In this document: one piece after another, positions 21,679-32,479 of the stretch
Numbering within the stretch: position 1 is the first letter of the stretch
How the letters are laid out: the number at the start of each line of letters is the position of its first letter
DNA from: Hypericum androsaemum
Taxonomy: Eukaryota > Streptophyta > Magnoliopsida > Malpighiales > Hypericaceae
NCBI GenBank assembly: GCA_963995505.1
Contig: OZ023192.1
Span: 3,703,001-3,767,000, forward strand
Direction of reading: 5' to 3'
Length of the DNA: 64,000 bases
Position numbers and translations under genes: made by a program
The notes under the pieces: generated by a model
What the model was told of the DNA's origin: nothing
Database searches by the model: none
The model's input: the letters and a program-made list of their open reading frames with translations, nothing else

Positions 21679-24600
21679 CTAGTTCACTAGACCCGCTGAA
21701 GCCATGTTTAGCTTCAGCTTCGCCAAGGTAACAACCTTGGTCAACATGTCCGCAAGATTCACTTTTTCGTCAATCTTTTCAAGCCTCAAAATCTTCCTCT
21801 CCAAGAAATCCCGTATGTAGTGATACTTCAACTCAATGTGCTTCGTCCTTGAGTGGAAGGCAAGATTCTTTGCTAAATGTATTGCACTTTGGCTATCACT
21901 GTGAAGCACACTTTCAATTTGCTCCTTCTCCAATTCTCCCAAGAAACTTTACAACCATACCATCTCTTTACTTGATTTCATCACTGCTACGTACTCACTT
22001 TACGCGGTTGATAAAGCCACCACCTTTTTCAATCTTGAGGCCCAAGATATTGCTGTCCCTCCTAGCGTAAAGACATAATCACTCGTGCTCCTCTTCTCAT
22101 CATGATCATTGGACCCCAAGTCTGCATCATAATACCCTAGGAGCTTCACATTTTTGCCCTAAAAACAAAAGCACTTCTTAGTAGTACCTCTCAGGTAGCC
22201 AAAGATCCATTTCACTACGATCCAATGTTTCTCACCCTGATTTCTCATAAACTTGCTCACTACTCCTACTGCATGTGCTATGTCTGGCCACGTGCAAACC
22301 ATAGCACACATCAAGCTACCCACCACCGATGCATAAGAATTCTTCTCCATTTGAGCCTTCTCCGCCTCACTCTTAGGTGAATCCTTCTTGGACAACTTAT
22401 AGTGTGCACCTAAAGGAGTTAACTTGAGATTGGCCTTATGCATGCTGAACCTCTTCAACACCTTCTCAATATACTTGGCCTATGAGAGAAACAACTTCCC
22501 TTCTGCCTTATTTCTCTCAATCCGCATCCCAAGGATTTGTTTAGCCTCCCTCAAGTCCTTCATGGCAAATCTCTCGAATAGCTGCTTCTTCACCTTGCTC
22601 AGCTCACGAGCACTTGAGCCCGCTATCAACATGTCATCGACATACAACAAGAGAATGATGTAGCTCTTTTCAAAGCTTTTGAAATATCAACAATGATCCG
22701 CTTCACACCGCACAAACTCAGTCTCGTGCATGAACCCATCAAACTTTTTGTACCACTATCTTGGAGCTTGCTTCAACCCATACAATCTCTTTCTCAACTT
22801 ACACACAAGCTCACCATTACAACCCAACAAGTACCCCTCCGGTTATTTCATGTAGATCTCCTCATCTAGATCACTATGGAAAAAGGCCATCTTCACATCC
22901 ATTTGCTCTATATTGTAAGCTTCACCTAAGTGGTAAGCTTCACCACGGGAGTGAAAACGTCAATAAAATCTATACTATATTTCTGCTGAAAACCCTTCAC
23001 AACGAGTCTTGCCTTGTAACGCTCGGTGTCATCCGCCTCTTGCTTCATCCTATACACCCACTTGTTTTGTAGTGCCTTCTTGCCTTTAGAGAATTAGAGA
23101 AGTTCCCAAGTTCTATTACTCCTCAATGACTCCATCTTGTCATCCATTCCACGCTTCCACTTGTCCTCTTGTCCACTCTCCTGGACCTCTGCAAATTCTT
23201 CGGGCTACCCTCCATCAGTGAGTAGGATGTAGAAATTAGCTGGCGAATATCTATCTTGAGACCCACATTGTTAGTGGACCTCCTCACCGGAATCACTGGC
23301 GGCAGAGAACTTGGTCCCGCTTCCTCCTCGGCCTCTTAGCCACCTTGTACCTTCTTACTCCCACCCAAGTTCGAGATGTCTAACTCGATCGTCTCACAGC
23401 TAGAACCCACCTCATTGGGTACACTCCCCATGTCCTTGTACAATACCTTCTCATTGAATATGACATTTCAACTTCTCACAACCTTGCGGTTCTTCTCATC
23501 CCATAGCCTGAAACCAAAATCATCTCCTCCATATCCAATGAACGTGCACTTTTTGGACTTAGAACCTAGCTTGCTCCTTTCACGTGCATTCACATTAACA
23601 CAGACAACATAACCAAACACCCAAAGGTAGGTTAGATCAATCTCCTTACCACTCCAAGCCTCCTCTGGTATCCTATTCTCCAAAGGGCTTGATGGTCCTC
23701 TATTGATCAAGAAAGCTGTGGTGTTCACTGCATCTGCCCAAAACATCTTGGGTAGGCCACACTTCAACCTCATAGCCCTAGCTCTCTCATTGATTGACCT
23801 CCTCATCTTTGGTAGGACGCCATCGATGTTGGTCCCCACAAGTCACTATAGACTAACTCGAGCTTCTTCTCCTTCAGGGGCTTTCCACTTCTTGGGAATC
23901 TCACTCTCTTTTGCTTTCCAAGAACAAAATCCTCACAAAGATCCATATCCATGGTCTTGAGACCCGGTAACTTTCCCTTCGAGTGTAGCACCCGCATCCC
24001 CTTCTAACTCATATAGCCTAGGCGACTATACCATAAGCCCGTGCGTAGCTCCCACAAGATTGATGCTATTAGTATTTTTGTCATGTACAACATCCCTTTC
24101 TTCTCACCTCGAGCCACCATCCTGGCTCCCTTTGTGATCTTCCATGTCTTGCAACTAAAGGTCACCGCGTACCCCTCATCATCAAGTTGCCCCACATATA
24201 GAAAGTTCCTCTTCAACTCTGGAACATGCCTCACACTCTTCAACACCAACACCGAACCATTAGGAGTGTGAATTCTCACATCCCCCTTCCCCACAACATC
24301 CAGAGCCTCATCGTCTGCTAGATAGACTTTGCCCAAGTTGGCCGAAGTGTACCTCTCCATCATACTCGCATCACTACAAGAGTAGAATTAGGCACCTGAA
24401 TCTAATACCCATGCTTCCAACGGGCTTCCTAAGCTCAAAACCAAGACTTCTCAAGGATCTTCCGTCGTGGCATTAGCCGACTTGTCATCCTTCTTCTTTG
24501 GTGCTGTATATTGGTCCCTAAAATGACCATACTTCTCATAATTTCAATATTGAACGACGATCCTATCCTTCTTTGAATCACCCTTGGACTTGGACTTGGA

Positions 24601-25265
24601 CCTCCTCCGTTCCTTCTTCCCCTTCGACTTAGAATCGGACCTCCTCATATTGCCCATGCTCAACACCACACCTAAGGCTACACCGGACTCCTTCCTTCGT
24701 ATCTCCTCACTAATTATTGAGTCCCTCACCTCATCAAGCTTGAGTGTTACCTTCCCCGCCGAGGCACTCACCACCATGACGTGTAACTCCAACTACCAGG
24801 TAAGGAACTAAGTAGGATTAGGGCTTGTACATCATCTTCAAAGTTGATCTTCACAGAACTCAATTGAGAGATCGTCATGTTGAAATAATTTAAATGCTTG
24901 GCCACCATCGCCCCCTCCACCATCCTAAGGTTAAAGAGCTTCATTATCAAATGAACCTTATTGGCCACCGAGGGCTTATCATACATATCAGATAACATCT
25001 TTAGCATGTCCTTCGTGATCTTGTCCTTCATGGTGTGTAGAGCCATATTCCTAGACAAAGAAAGGTGCACTACACTCAAGGTCTTACGGTCTAAGAACTT
25101 TCACTCCTCTTCCTTCATATCGGCCGACTTCTTCTCACCAAACGACAAATGCAAGTCCTTCCCATACAAGTAGTCTTCGATTTGCATTTTCCAAAAGCCA
25201 TAATCCATAACGTCGAACTTCTCTACCAGTGATTTCACTTCACCCATTATAGCCGCTTCCTCCAT
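21679..25265 (-). pseudogene. Copia-3 gag-pol remnant
   Basis: Read from 25265: gag start, then YGFWKMQIEDYLYGK and MSVVHLSLSRNMALH. In the zinc knuckle near 24545 all three Cys codons are TAT and the Trp codon is TGA. Protease LDSGA near 24400 is followed by a stop. Pre-integrase WYSRLGYMS is near 24010, and integrase ERARAMRLKCGLPKMFWADA near 23780. The RT region is broken by frameshifts. The RNase H and tail (21942-21679) include HSDSQSAIHLAKN and end MASAGLVN, as in Copia-1. Confidence 0.85.
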
Positions 25266-25292
25266 GCTCTAAACCCGAACTCTGATACCAAT

Positions 25293-25913
25293 TGTTGGGA
25301 ATCGAGTGGACCCCCACAATACACCCACAAGCACACAAGTGAACCACAATCATAACGAGAAACACGAACTCACAAAACACAAAAGAAAAGCACAAGAGGA
25401 GAGACAATATTTGGTTACCCGATTTGATCCACAGCGATCTACATCTGAGTGTTCCAAGCCAGGAGATATTTTACTATGCACTTGTATTTCACTCACACTA
25501 CAAGAGAAAGCCACAGTTTGGCACCCACACTCACTTAGGGTTCTTCTCTTTTCTCTCTAGCCACTTATAATGGCCTCACACTCCCTCTCTTGGGGTTACA
25601 GATGAGTTACAAGGGTATATATAGGCCCAACAACCCTAGGAAGCTATTTGGAGTTGGGAGGGAAAAACTTATCCATGAAAATGCAATTTCTCGGGCCCAA
25701 CTTGCGGCCGCAAGTCATTTTTCCACCGTAAGAAATTAATTGCCGAATGCTCATCCCAACTGGCGGCTGCAAGTTCCATCAGCTTCTTCACAAATCCCTT
25801 TTTCGGCTTCGTTTCTCAACCCGTCTCTTGACCCGATTGATCCCCCAAGCGTTCCCGAGCATAGAATCACTTCGATCAAATTCCGAACCGCTTTTCAGGC
25901 TCCATATCCAACA
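25293..25913 (-). repeat. Copia-3 5' LTR (right copy)
   Basis: The palindrome ACTTGCGGCCGCAAGT is conserved at 25700-25715. TATA-like TATATAGG (plus orientation) near 25617. The right terminus is TCCAACA. Confidence 0.85.
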
Positions 25914-26617
25914 CTCGGCGAAGGTGCCTTGCACTAAATTGGCATACGAGACTTTATTCGAACAATCCACTATAGGCTGCCCCAAAGTTGAGATCCGGGT
26001 AATCCCCTCGAATCACCTCTCCGCCCGCTTGGAACCCCATTTATCTTGCCGCTGGCGGATGGTGCATAGCTTCTTGCCATTCTCCACCTTTAGAGTGTTT
26101 GTCCGACTCACTGATTACACCCATCGAGCCTGATTGCGGACCCTTCCCATTATGAAAAACCAGATTCCTCCCGGTCTGTGGGAGCACAACATTGTCACCC
26201 AAAACGCTCCCTTGGTTCATGAAAGCCATGAAGAGGGAGAAACCCTCAAATAACTTCCATTGGTCGAAGCCAACACAAAAATTCAGAACAGGGGGATTGT
26301 CACCCACGGCCGGTATCCGATGGGTTGGCCGTTCAGGAGGACCCGCGCCAGAGGCCGATAGCTCAGCCATGGCCATCGAGACCGGCCATCACGGAGAAGG
26401 ATGAAATGGTTGCTTGCGTAGGGTTTCCTAGGGAAACCCTATCCATCAAAAAAATTTATGTTTTCTTTCGTATATAGTAGCTTCCACACTATTTCTAACC
26501 AATCGCTTTTACAAAATAATGTCAGACTTTTCAAATTACCAAAATTATATTTATTCTAATTAAAACCAAACGACTTGTATTGACTCTTAATAAGCATACG
26601 CAACTTCCGATATTCAG

Positions 26618-27345
26618 AATATTATCCATCTAAGACAATGGAGAGAATAGCTTTACAAAATCAACAAATTAGCACGCAACTTGTACTACTCCAATATATT
26701 TTCATATTGAAATCATCAACAAGCATGATATAACAAACTTTGTTATTCTATGTAACACAAGTGGTTGAGAACTGACGGAAGCAACCTTTAAATAAATTAA
26801 AATAATAACTCGTAACATATGTGATTCATATTTATACCAATGATCACCTAGATCTAACTAATGAAGTCATTATTTTAATTTAATCAAAAAATTTCGAACT
26901 CAAATTATTAAGAATATAACATTGTTAAATATTTGTTGAATAAACTTTGCCGCTTTTCAAAAATATTAATCGACTCGAAACTGTATTAGTTGGTATTCAA
27001 ACTATTATCCATCTAAACAATGGAGAGAGAAGAGCTTACAAAATCAACAAATTAGCATGCAACTTGGACTATTCTAATATCTTTTCATATTGGAATCATC
27101 AACAAGCTTGATATAACAAGCTTGGTTATTCTGTCTAAACAAGTGAAGTGGTTGAGATCAAACGGAAGCAACCTTTAAATAAATTAAAATATTAACTCAT
27201 TACATATACATATGTAATTCATATATATACTAAGGTATCTCGAATTGCAATCATTAGGAATGAGTATTGTTAAATATTTAATATGATAATTTTGCCACTT
27301 TTCAAAAATACTAATCGATTCGAATCTGTATTAGTTGGTACTCCC
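26618..27345 (+). repeat. Dispersed AT-rich repeat, tandem copies B and C
   Basis: Two direct copies about 385 bp apart, each beginning ATTATCCATCTAA, then AAATCAACAAATTAGCA and AACGGAAGCAACC or its variant, and ending with TTTTCAAAAATANTAATCGA. Both match the second half of copy A (19.7-20.0 kb). Confidence 0.75.
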
Positions 27346-27635
27346 AGTTGGGATTTTTTTTTGAGTTAATCCTTGGCATTCTTTGAAATCTCGGAGTGCC
27401 AAGCACGATCTTTCTATTTGTACTATTTTCCCTTAGGATAAGCGGTTCGAGATGCAATGTTCAATCACAGCCGATCAGTGTTGGGGGCCCCACAATCACT
27501 AGCCAATAGATTTTTCTCCTAAGCCTTTCTTTTTAGAGTGCGATGGTTGGCTGTTCAAGGCCTAGCTGTACTTATCATTTCTTTTTTGGGATTCATATCC
27601 GATACAATTTATCCAAAGATAACCCTAATTGAAAT

Positions 27636-27915
27636 TCATTATAGAACTATGACACAATCTAACACGAACAAAATATTGAATCTGTAGTTTATAGTCAAGA
27701 TCGTGTAAATACATGAGCTCATATTATTGATCTTGCTAATCTTGGCATGGAAATTATGCATGAACATAATGCTATAACTTCTCTCTAAATTTAGCTGCTA
27801 TCCAAGTTCCATCTACAAATGATTAAGACTTTGTCTTTAGTGTATTATCCATCTAAAACAACGGAGAGAAAGAGCTCTACAAAATCACTAAATTAGCACG
27901 CAACTTGGACCATGC
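27636..27915 (+). repeat. Dispersed AT-rich repeat, copy D
   Basis: Starts ATTATAGAACTATGACACAA like copy A and ends shortly after ATTAGCACGCAACTTGGACC, where it passes into the region just upstream of the O-methyltransferase gene. Confidence 0.72.
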
Positions 27916-28029
27916 TGATGTGTTATTGACTACTGTTGTTATGTTTGGATGCGTATCCAGTAGTTAGACTACCATATTTTACACGACCCAGTATGTGATT
28001 AATAATTGTTGAAACTATTATCACTAAAT

Positions 28030-28115
28030 AATGGAATTGCAGCAACAGTGACGTGGTCACGTGATAAGATGCCATCAAATACGCCTGACTGGATTCTCCG
28101 GCATTATAAATAACT
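28030..28115 (+). promoter_or_regulatory. Upstream region of the O-methyltransferase gene: G-box and TATA box
   Basis: ACGTGGTCACGTGATA contains a perfect CACGTG G-box at 28058-28063, and TATAAATA lies at 28105-28112, about 86 bp before the ATG. A G-box suggests bZIP or bHLH control (inference). Confidence 0.5.
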
Positions 28116-28197
28116 CCCTCCACACCTCTCTCTTTTCACCGCAACTTAGTACGTTTCTCCCTCATTTCACCACCATCAAAACCTCTTCAGCTTTTAA

Positions 28198-30093
28198 ATG
28201 GCTACCCCACAACAACAAGAGGACTTGGTGACCAAAATGGCTCTCCGATGTGTCGTTAAATTAGGCATCCCGGACATCATAAGGTCCCATGGAAAACCTA
28301 TTTCCTTGACACAACTAAGCAATTCCATAGACCTGTTAGGAAAATTACCCACTTTTCCGTGGACCTACACAACGCAACAGACAATACAAGTACGAGCAAG
28401 CACAACGCATAATTAAGTACGAACCATAAACACAAAGGAAAGCACAAAAGGAGGGACACAAAATTTGTTCACCCAGTTCGATACTCAACAATCTACGTCC
28501 AGGGGCGTCCAAGTCAGGAGAGATTCCACTATAATACGCACACACACGTGGAGCTTCACTTACTCACTACAATGGATGCCACACTTGGCTCACTCTTTCT
28601 CTCATCTTCTCTCTTTTCTCTCTTTTTCTCTTTGGAGAGCTTTGGCAAATGGCTACAACACACATTCAATGAGGTAAAAGGAGTATTTATAGAGGCACCA
28701 TCTATTCTAGGTTATTTGGGGCGAGCAGGGGCGAACTTGTCCAACTTCAGCAGCTTTTTCTGGCTGAACTGGTGACCGCCAATCAACTGACGAATACCAG
28801 TGACCTCACGCAGAAGTTCTGGAACTCGTCACTAGCGGTCGCTAGTTGGCTTGCGACCGCAAGTCCCAACTAGCGGCCTCTAGTTGGCTGGCGCTCGCCA
28901 GTCCTTCAGCAGCCCGAATTCGTGTACCGTTTCGGCAAATCCATTACGAATGCACTAGTATTTTGCCTCAACTTCGTCTTCACGCGACTCTATCACTCGA
29001 ACCCGATCGCCGCCTCTATCAACCTCAAAGCTCTTCACTCGAGCCAACCGAATACTTCACTCGTACTCGTACTCAGACTCCATACCCAACAAGACCATCC
29101 TTCAATCGACCCCGGCCGGCTCTCCAGGGTCATGACAATACTGTTCCGTCGAGGCATCTTCACTGCAACCCCTTCGAATTCGGATGACACCCTTTACGGC
29201 GCTACTGCTGCCTCTGAGTTGCTGCTGGTCAACATAGAGCAGAAGAGCCTGGCCGCGAAGGCCATGTACCATAGCAGCGTGTTCATCAATTCTCTGTGGC
29301 AGGAACTTGATGACCGAGTAAAGGATGGATCCAGCAGCTTTACGACGCAGTTTGGGATATCTGGATGGAGCTATATGTTGGCCAATCCGAAAATGTATCA
29401 ACTGATGCAACAACAATTGGCTGGTATCTCTAAGTTCATCGTCCAAGCCCTAAAGGCGGACTACTTGCATGACGGTGGTCTAGACGGGGTTAGGTCATTG
29501 GTTGATGTTGGAGGAGGCACCGGGGCTTTCGTGGGTGAGATTGTGAAGGAATTCCCTCATATTAAAGGGACCAATCTTGACCTTAAGGCTGTTATAGATG
29601 TTGTGCCGGAGCATCCCGGGTCACCCATGTGGTTGGGGATATGCTCATCTCCGTTCCTCCGGCGGATGCCGTCTTGATCAAGCAAGGTAACTCGAACTCA
29701 AACAAGTATGGTTGGTTAATTACCGTTAAGATTTTCTTAACCTTATGCTTATATCTTTAATCAGCGTTGCACGATTGGAACGACGAGGACACGATCAAAA
29801 TAATGACCAATTGTCGCAAGGCGATACCTGAGAAGACAGGGAAGGTCATTATACTTGAAATGATCCTAGATCCATACGGGAAGGACCCAATGGATGACAC
29901 AATAGTGGGATATGACTTGTTCATGATGGTGGGCCACAGAACCAAAGAAAGGTCTGAAATGGAGTGGAAAAAGCTGCTAAAAGCTGCAGGATTCACTCGC
30001 TACAACGTCATGAAGCTTCCCTCCATAGATTTACGTTGTGATGTACGAGTCCAACAAATAACCATGGTCCAACTTATTCTAATACTATATTAG
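28198..30093 (+). pseudogene. Plant class II O-methyltransferase (COMT/ASMT-like), disrupted
   Basis: Exon 1 (28198-28333, resuming at 29097) has MALRCVVKLGIPDIIRSHGK of the dimerisation domain, then, past the solo LTR, GRLSRVMTILFRRGIF, and the SAM-binding LVDVGGGTGAFVGEIV with a downstream FP region. A one-base shift near 29625 breaks the frame before a segment that would read VVGDMLISVPPADAV. A 78-bp intron follows (29687-29764, GTAACT...AATCAG). Exon 2 carries catalytic His in ALHDWNDED and the C-terminal KLLKAAGFTRYNVMKL. The N-terminus is about 20 residues shorter than usual, and the last codons look shifted. Such enzymes transfer methyl from SAM to phenolic hydroxyls; the substrate cannot be inferred. 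Confidence 0.85.
28334..29091 (-). mobile_element. Solo LTR of a Copia-2-related element in the O-methyltransferase exon
   Basis: 758 bp flanked by perfect AGACC duplications (28329-28333 and 29092-29096). Its ends are TGTTAGG and CCCAACA. The reverse complement matches the Copia-2 LTR, including the U5 block CTACGTCCAGGGGCG near 28494. No internal sequence or second LTR is present, so it is the product of LTR-LTR recombination. Palindromes such as CTTGCGACCGCAAG (28850-28863) crowd the U3 part. Confidence 0.9.
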
Positions 30094-30171
30094 AATCTTC
30101 ATAATGAACCACAAAACTTAAAAACAGTGGAGCACTTGGATTGAAAGGAGAATAGCAAAATTAATTGCAGA

Positions 30172-30720
30172 TTTTTTTTAGGGGGAAAACGTAACTTCAT
30201 AGATTAAGTCGAAAAATTTGTAAAAAGTAATACATCTAGTTCAGTGGGGTGGGACAGCTCCCAATCTGATGGCAGAAGGTTAAGGCGAACTTTACAACAA
30301 AGCTAATCCGCCACCGCGTTTTGAGATTGAGGAATATGCAAAAGAGAACAATAGGGTAATAAGCTAGCCTATTTCTAATCTCTATTACAAGATGTTCTAC
30401 GTTCCAATCAATCGTAGCAAAAGAGTCGTTGATGAAGTCGGTAGCAACCCGACAATCCAATTCAATGATAGATGGAGCATCACCAAAATTCGACCGCACC
30501 AAAGAGAAAGCACGGGAGATAGCCATGAGCTCCGCCTCCAACAGGAAAGAATCAACTAAATGATGAACCTGGCCTTTAACAAGAAGGCCGTTATAATTTT
30601 GAGCTATGACCGCAACACTAACTTCAACAAAGGGATCAATCTACGAGGCGTCACAACTGAACTTCATGGTGCCCAACTCCGGAGCCACCCATGAAGAAAT
30701 TAATTGCAGATGTCGATCCT
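30172..30720 (-). mobile_element. 5'-truncated LINE tail with RNase H domain
   Basis: Minus-strand frame with EAELMAISRAFSLVRSNFGD and ELDCRVATDFINDSFATIDW, homologous to the plus-strand copy at 2860-3640. Its 3' end meets an A-run (TTTTTTTAGGGGG in plus orientation at 30172). Upstream, WVAPELGTMKFSCD near 30690 supplies the first Asp, with stops between. Decayed. Confidence 0.7.
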
Positions 30721-30950
30721 TCATTATGCTCCATCCTATCTGCAACGTCCACTCCGTTATATTAAGGTGACATAACGAGTCCACCTGATCATGATATTAA
30801 ATCCACGAGAAACCATGCATCCCAATAAACATGGCCATGGACACACACATCAAGAAAATTTCCCATATATATACATAAAGCCCAGCCCACCACCAAGAAA
30901 CAGCCCAGCAGATAAACCTTTGCATGCACGGTCCGAATAACCAAAACACG

Positions 30951-31110
30951 AACATGACAACCAATTAGATGATTCTAGCTGTTGCTGTCTCCACATTGCT
31001 GGTAGCATACTCGACGATGGAAGCTGACGAGCAGGCGTGCTCGGACCAGGTCGCGGAGCTGGCCGGATGCATCCCGTAGGTGAGTGGCAGCGCCAAACGG
31101 GAAGTAAAAC
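30951..31110 (+). pseudogene. nsLTP-like gene remnant (signal peptide plus start of the 8-Cys domain)
   Basis: An ATG near 30954 opens MTTN, a stop, then MILAVAVSTLLVAYS, a signal-peptide-like hydrophobic core. ACSDQVAELAGCIP follows, carrying the first two Cys of a DIR1/LTPG-type lipid transfer domain. The usual Tyr codon after CIP is TAG, and similarity ends after SGSAKR. A TATA-like TATATATACATAAA lies near 30866. Later Cys residues (CC, CXC) are absent. Confidence 0.55.
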
Positions 31111-31158
31111 TGCAAAAATATAGAAGAAATATGGAAAAAATCCAAACGGGAAATCAAG

Positions 31159-31239
31159 GTTGATATGGCCGAGTTGGTCTGAGGCGCCAGATTAAGGTTC
31201 TGGTCCAAAAGGGAGTGGGTTCAAATTACGCTGTCAACA
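31159..31239 (+). tRNA. tRNA-Leu(AAG), possibly decayed
   Basis: The 7-bp acceptor stem GTTGATA/TGTCAAC closes with one T-G pair, and the discriminator is A. The D-arm has TGGCCGAGTTGGTCTGAGGCG. The anticodon stem CCAGA/TCTGG encloses loop TTAAGGT, anticodon AAG. A leucine-type long variable arm follows. The T-arm reads GTGGG-TTCAAAT-TACGC with one mismatch and two wobbles, so B-box GGTTCAAAT is followed by TA instead of CC. A run of ten or more T follows from 31246, a Pol III terminator. The T-arm damage makes activity uncertain. Confidence 0.75.
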
Positions 31240-31259
31240 TTTGATTTTTTTTTTTCCAC

Positions 31260-31825
31260 AGGGTGGGCTTCCTGGATAGTGCTGGAGATCTTTGCCCTCT
31301 ATGTGGTTCTGATGTTGAATCTTCGAATCACCTCTTCCTCCATTGTTCGCATGTTTTGAGGATTTGGAACTTGTTGGCTAGAATGGTTGGTGTGAGTTGG
31401 TGTGTTTATAGTTCTGCTTTGCACTTTCCAGGAATGTGGGTGGACTTGGTTCGCGGGGAGGCTGCCAAGAAAATTTGGTATACTTTGCTTGTATCTGTTT
31501 GTTGGTGTGTTTGGAATACCAGGAACAATGTGGTGTTTGAAAACACAGCTTCTTGTGCTAATAAACTTCTGCTGGATATCTCTAGGAAGTTCTCGGAGTG
31601 GATATTTTGGTCGGGTATTGCCTCACATTTTCAACAGCAAGATGTGCTCCCAGTGACTAGAGCCCTGATATAGTGTTTTAGTTTTATAGTTGAATGGTGT
31701 GGTTCTGTTCTGTCTGCGTGTACTTCTGCGCTGTTGATTGTTTTCTGTGCAATCACAGCTGTCCCTATGGTTTGTAAACATTCATGGAGATTAATAAATT
31801 CTATTTTACTTTTCAAAAAAAAAAT
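31260..31825 (+). mobile_element. LINE 3' end with zinc-binding (zf-RVT) region and A-tail
   Basis: The frame 31263-31673 carries CPLCGSDVESSNHLFLHC, the zinc-binding region after LINE reverse transcriptase, then WYTLLVSVCWCVWNTRNNVV. A 3' UTR ends in TTTTCAAAAAAAAAATA near 31816. It begins immediately after the T-run behind the tRNA gene. RT and endonuclease are absent (5' truncation). Confidence 0.75.
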
Positions 31826-32479
31826 ATAGATTTCGTGGGAGAGAGAAAAGAATTTGCAGAAAAATAATAATATTATTGAGAATGTAAGGAAGATATGTAT
31901 AGAAGGAACAATTCATGCAGCGTGGTTTTTACATATATGCCCCCACTAAAAATTTCATTGATCCCATTAAAAATTAGATAATTCAACATTCAATACTATG
32001 ATTTTTTTTAAATTAGATTGACAGAAAGAAAGATTGTCGACGTGATTTTTAAAAGTAAGCTTCATGGGGACTGTTGTTAGCAAAAGGAAAGATTGTCGTG
32101 GATGCTGCTAAGTTAACCGACCCCACCAAAGCCCAATAATGCTCGAATCTCAAATTACTAGCTTCAACAACGGCCTGGCTGGTTTACTAGATCATAAATG
32201 GAAGTTTATCACATACTTACCTTAATATCCTTGTGTAAAAATAGCAACGTGTGCTTGTATGCACTATCCGAAGTAACAATAGCGGATTTTATCGCCTGTT
32301 ATTTTAACGATTATTTTGAAATAAATAAAATTTTGATTGTTGAAAAAAATACGAGTGAACGGTATTTTGCCCGTAGTTTCCTTCTTGGAAATTTTTTGTC
32401 ACAAAGTCTCATGTAGGTTCTCCGCCTTCTCATCTTCCTTGTGTCTGGACGTCTTTTTTTAAATTTTTTTTTAAAGATG
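31826..32479. other. AT-rich, no gene seen
   Basis: Short frames without recognisable motifs. No terminal repeats noticed. Confidence 0.5.

Larger units (their letters stand above)
20955..25913 (-). mobile_element. Copia-3: full-length, heavily mutated copia element (minus)
   Basis: LTRs at 20955-21588 and 25293-25913. The reverse-strand primer site (CTCTGATACCA ending at 25290) adjoins the right LTR and the purine tract complement (TCTCCCACCTGGAG) adjoins the left LTR. TSD CTCAG/CTCGG differs by one transition. Coding blocks occur in copia order on the minus strand and resemble Copia-1 protein, but with many stops and frameshifts. It is nested in a LINE ORF1. Confidence 0.88.
20340..26376 (-). 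pseudogene. LINE ORF1 (DUF4283-type), split by Copia-3
   Basis: On the minus strand an open start (26376-26041) leads to SYANLVQGTFAE near 25930, the usual start of DUF4283. The copia insertion interrupts it at 25914/20954. On the left it resumes and, after frameshifts, reads KVFFQPWHREFVPSRTSSS (near 20660-20600), then GLAKAIGTPIRVDHKALNRI and VFYVRVLVEND near 20460. Such proteins bind nucleic acid in plant non-LTR elements (family knowledge). The zinc knuckle, endonuclease and RT are not seen. Confidence 0.65.

Noticed and set aside
31263..31673. Host gene with a CPLCG zinc finger
   Set aside because: The Cys/His pattern and following WxVWNTRNNVV segment are those of the plant LINE zf-RVT region, and an A-tail follows.
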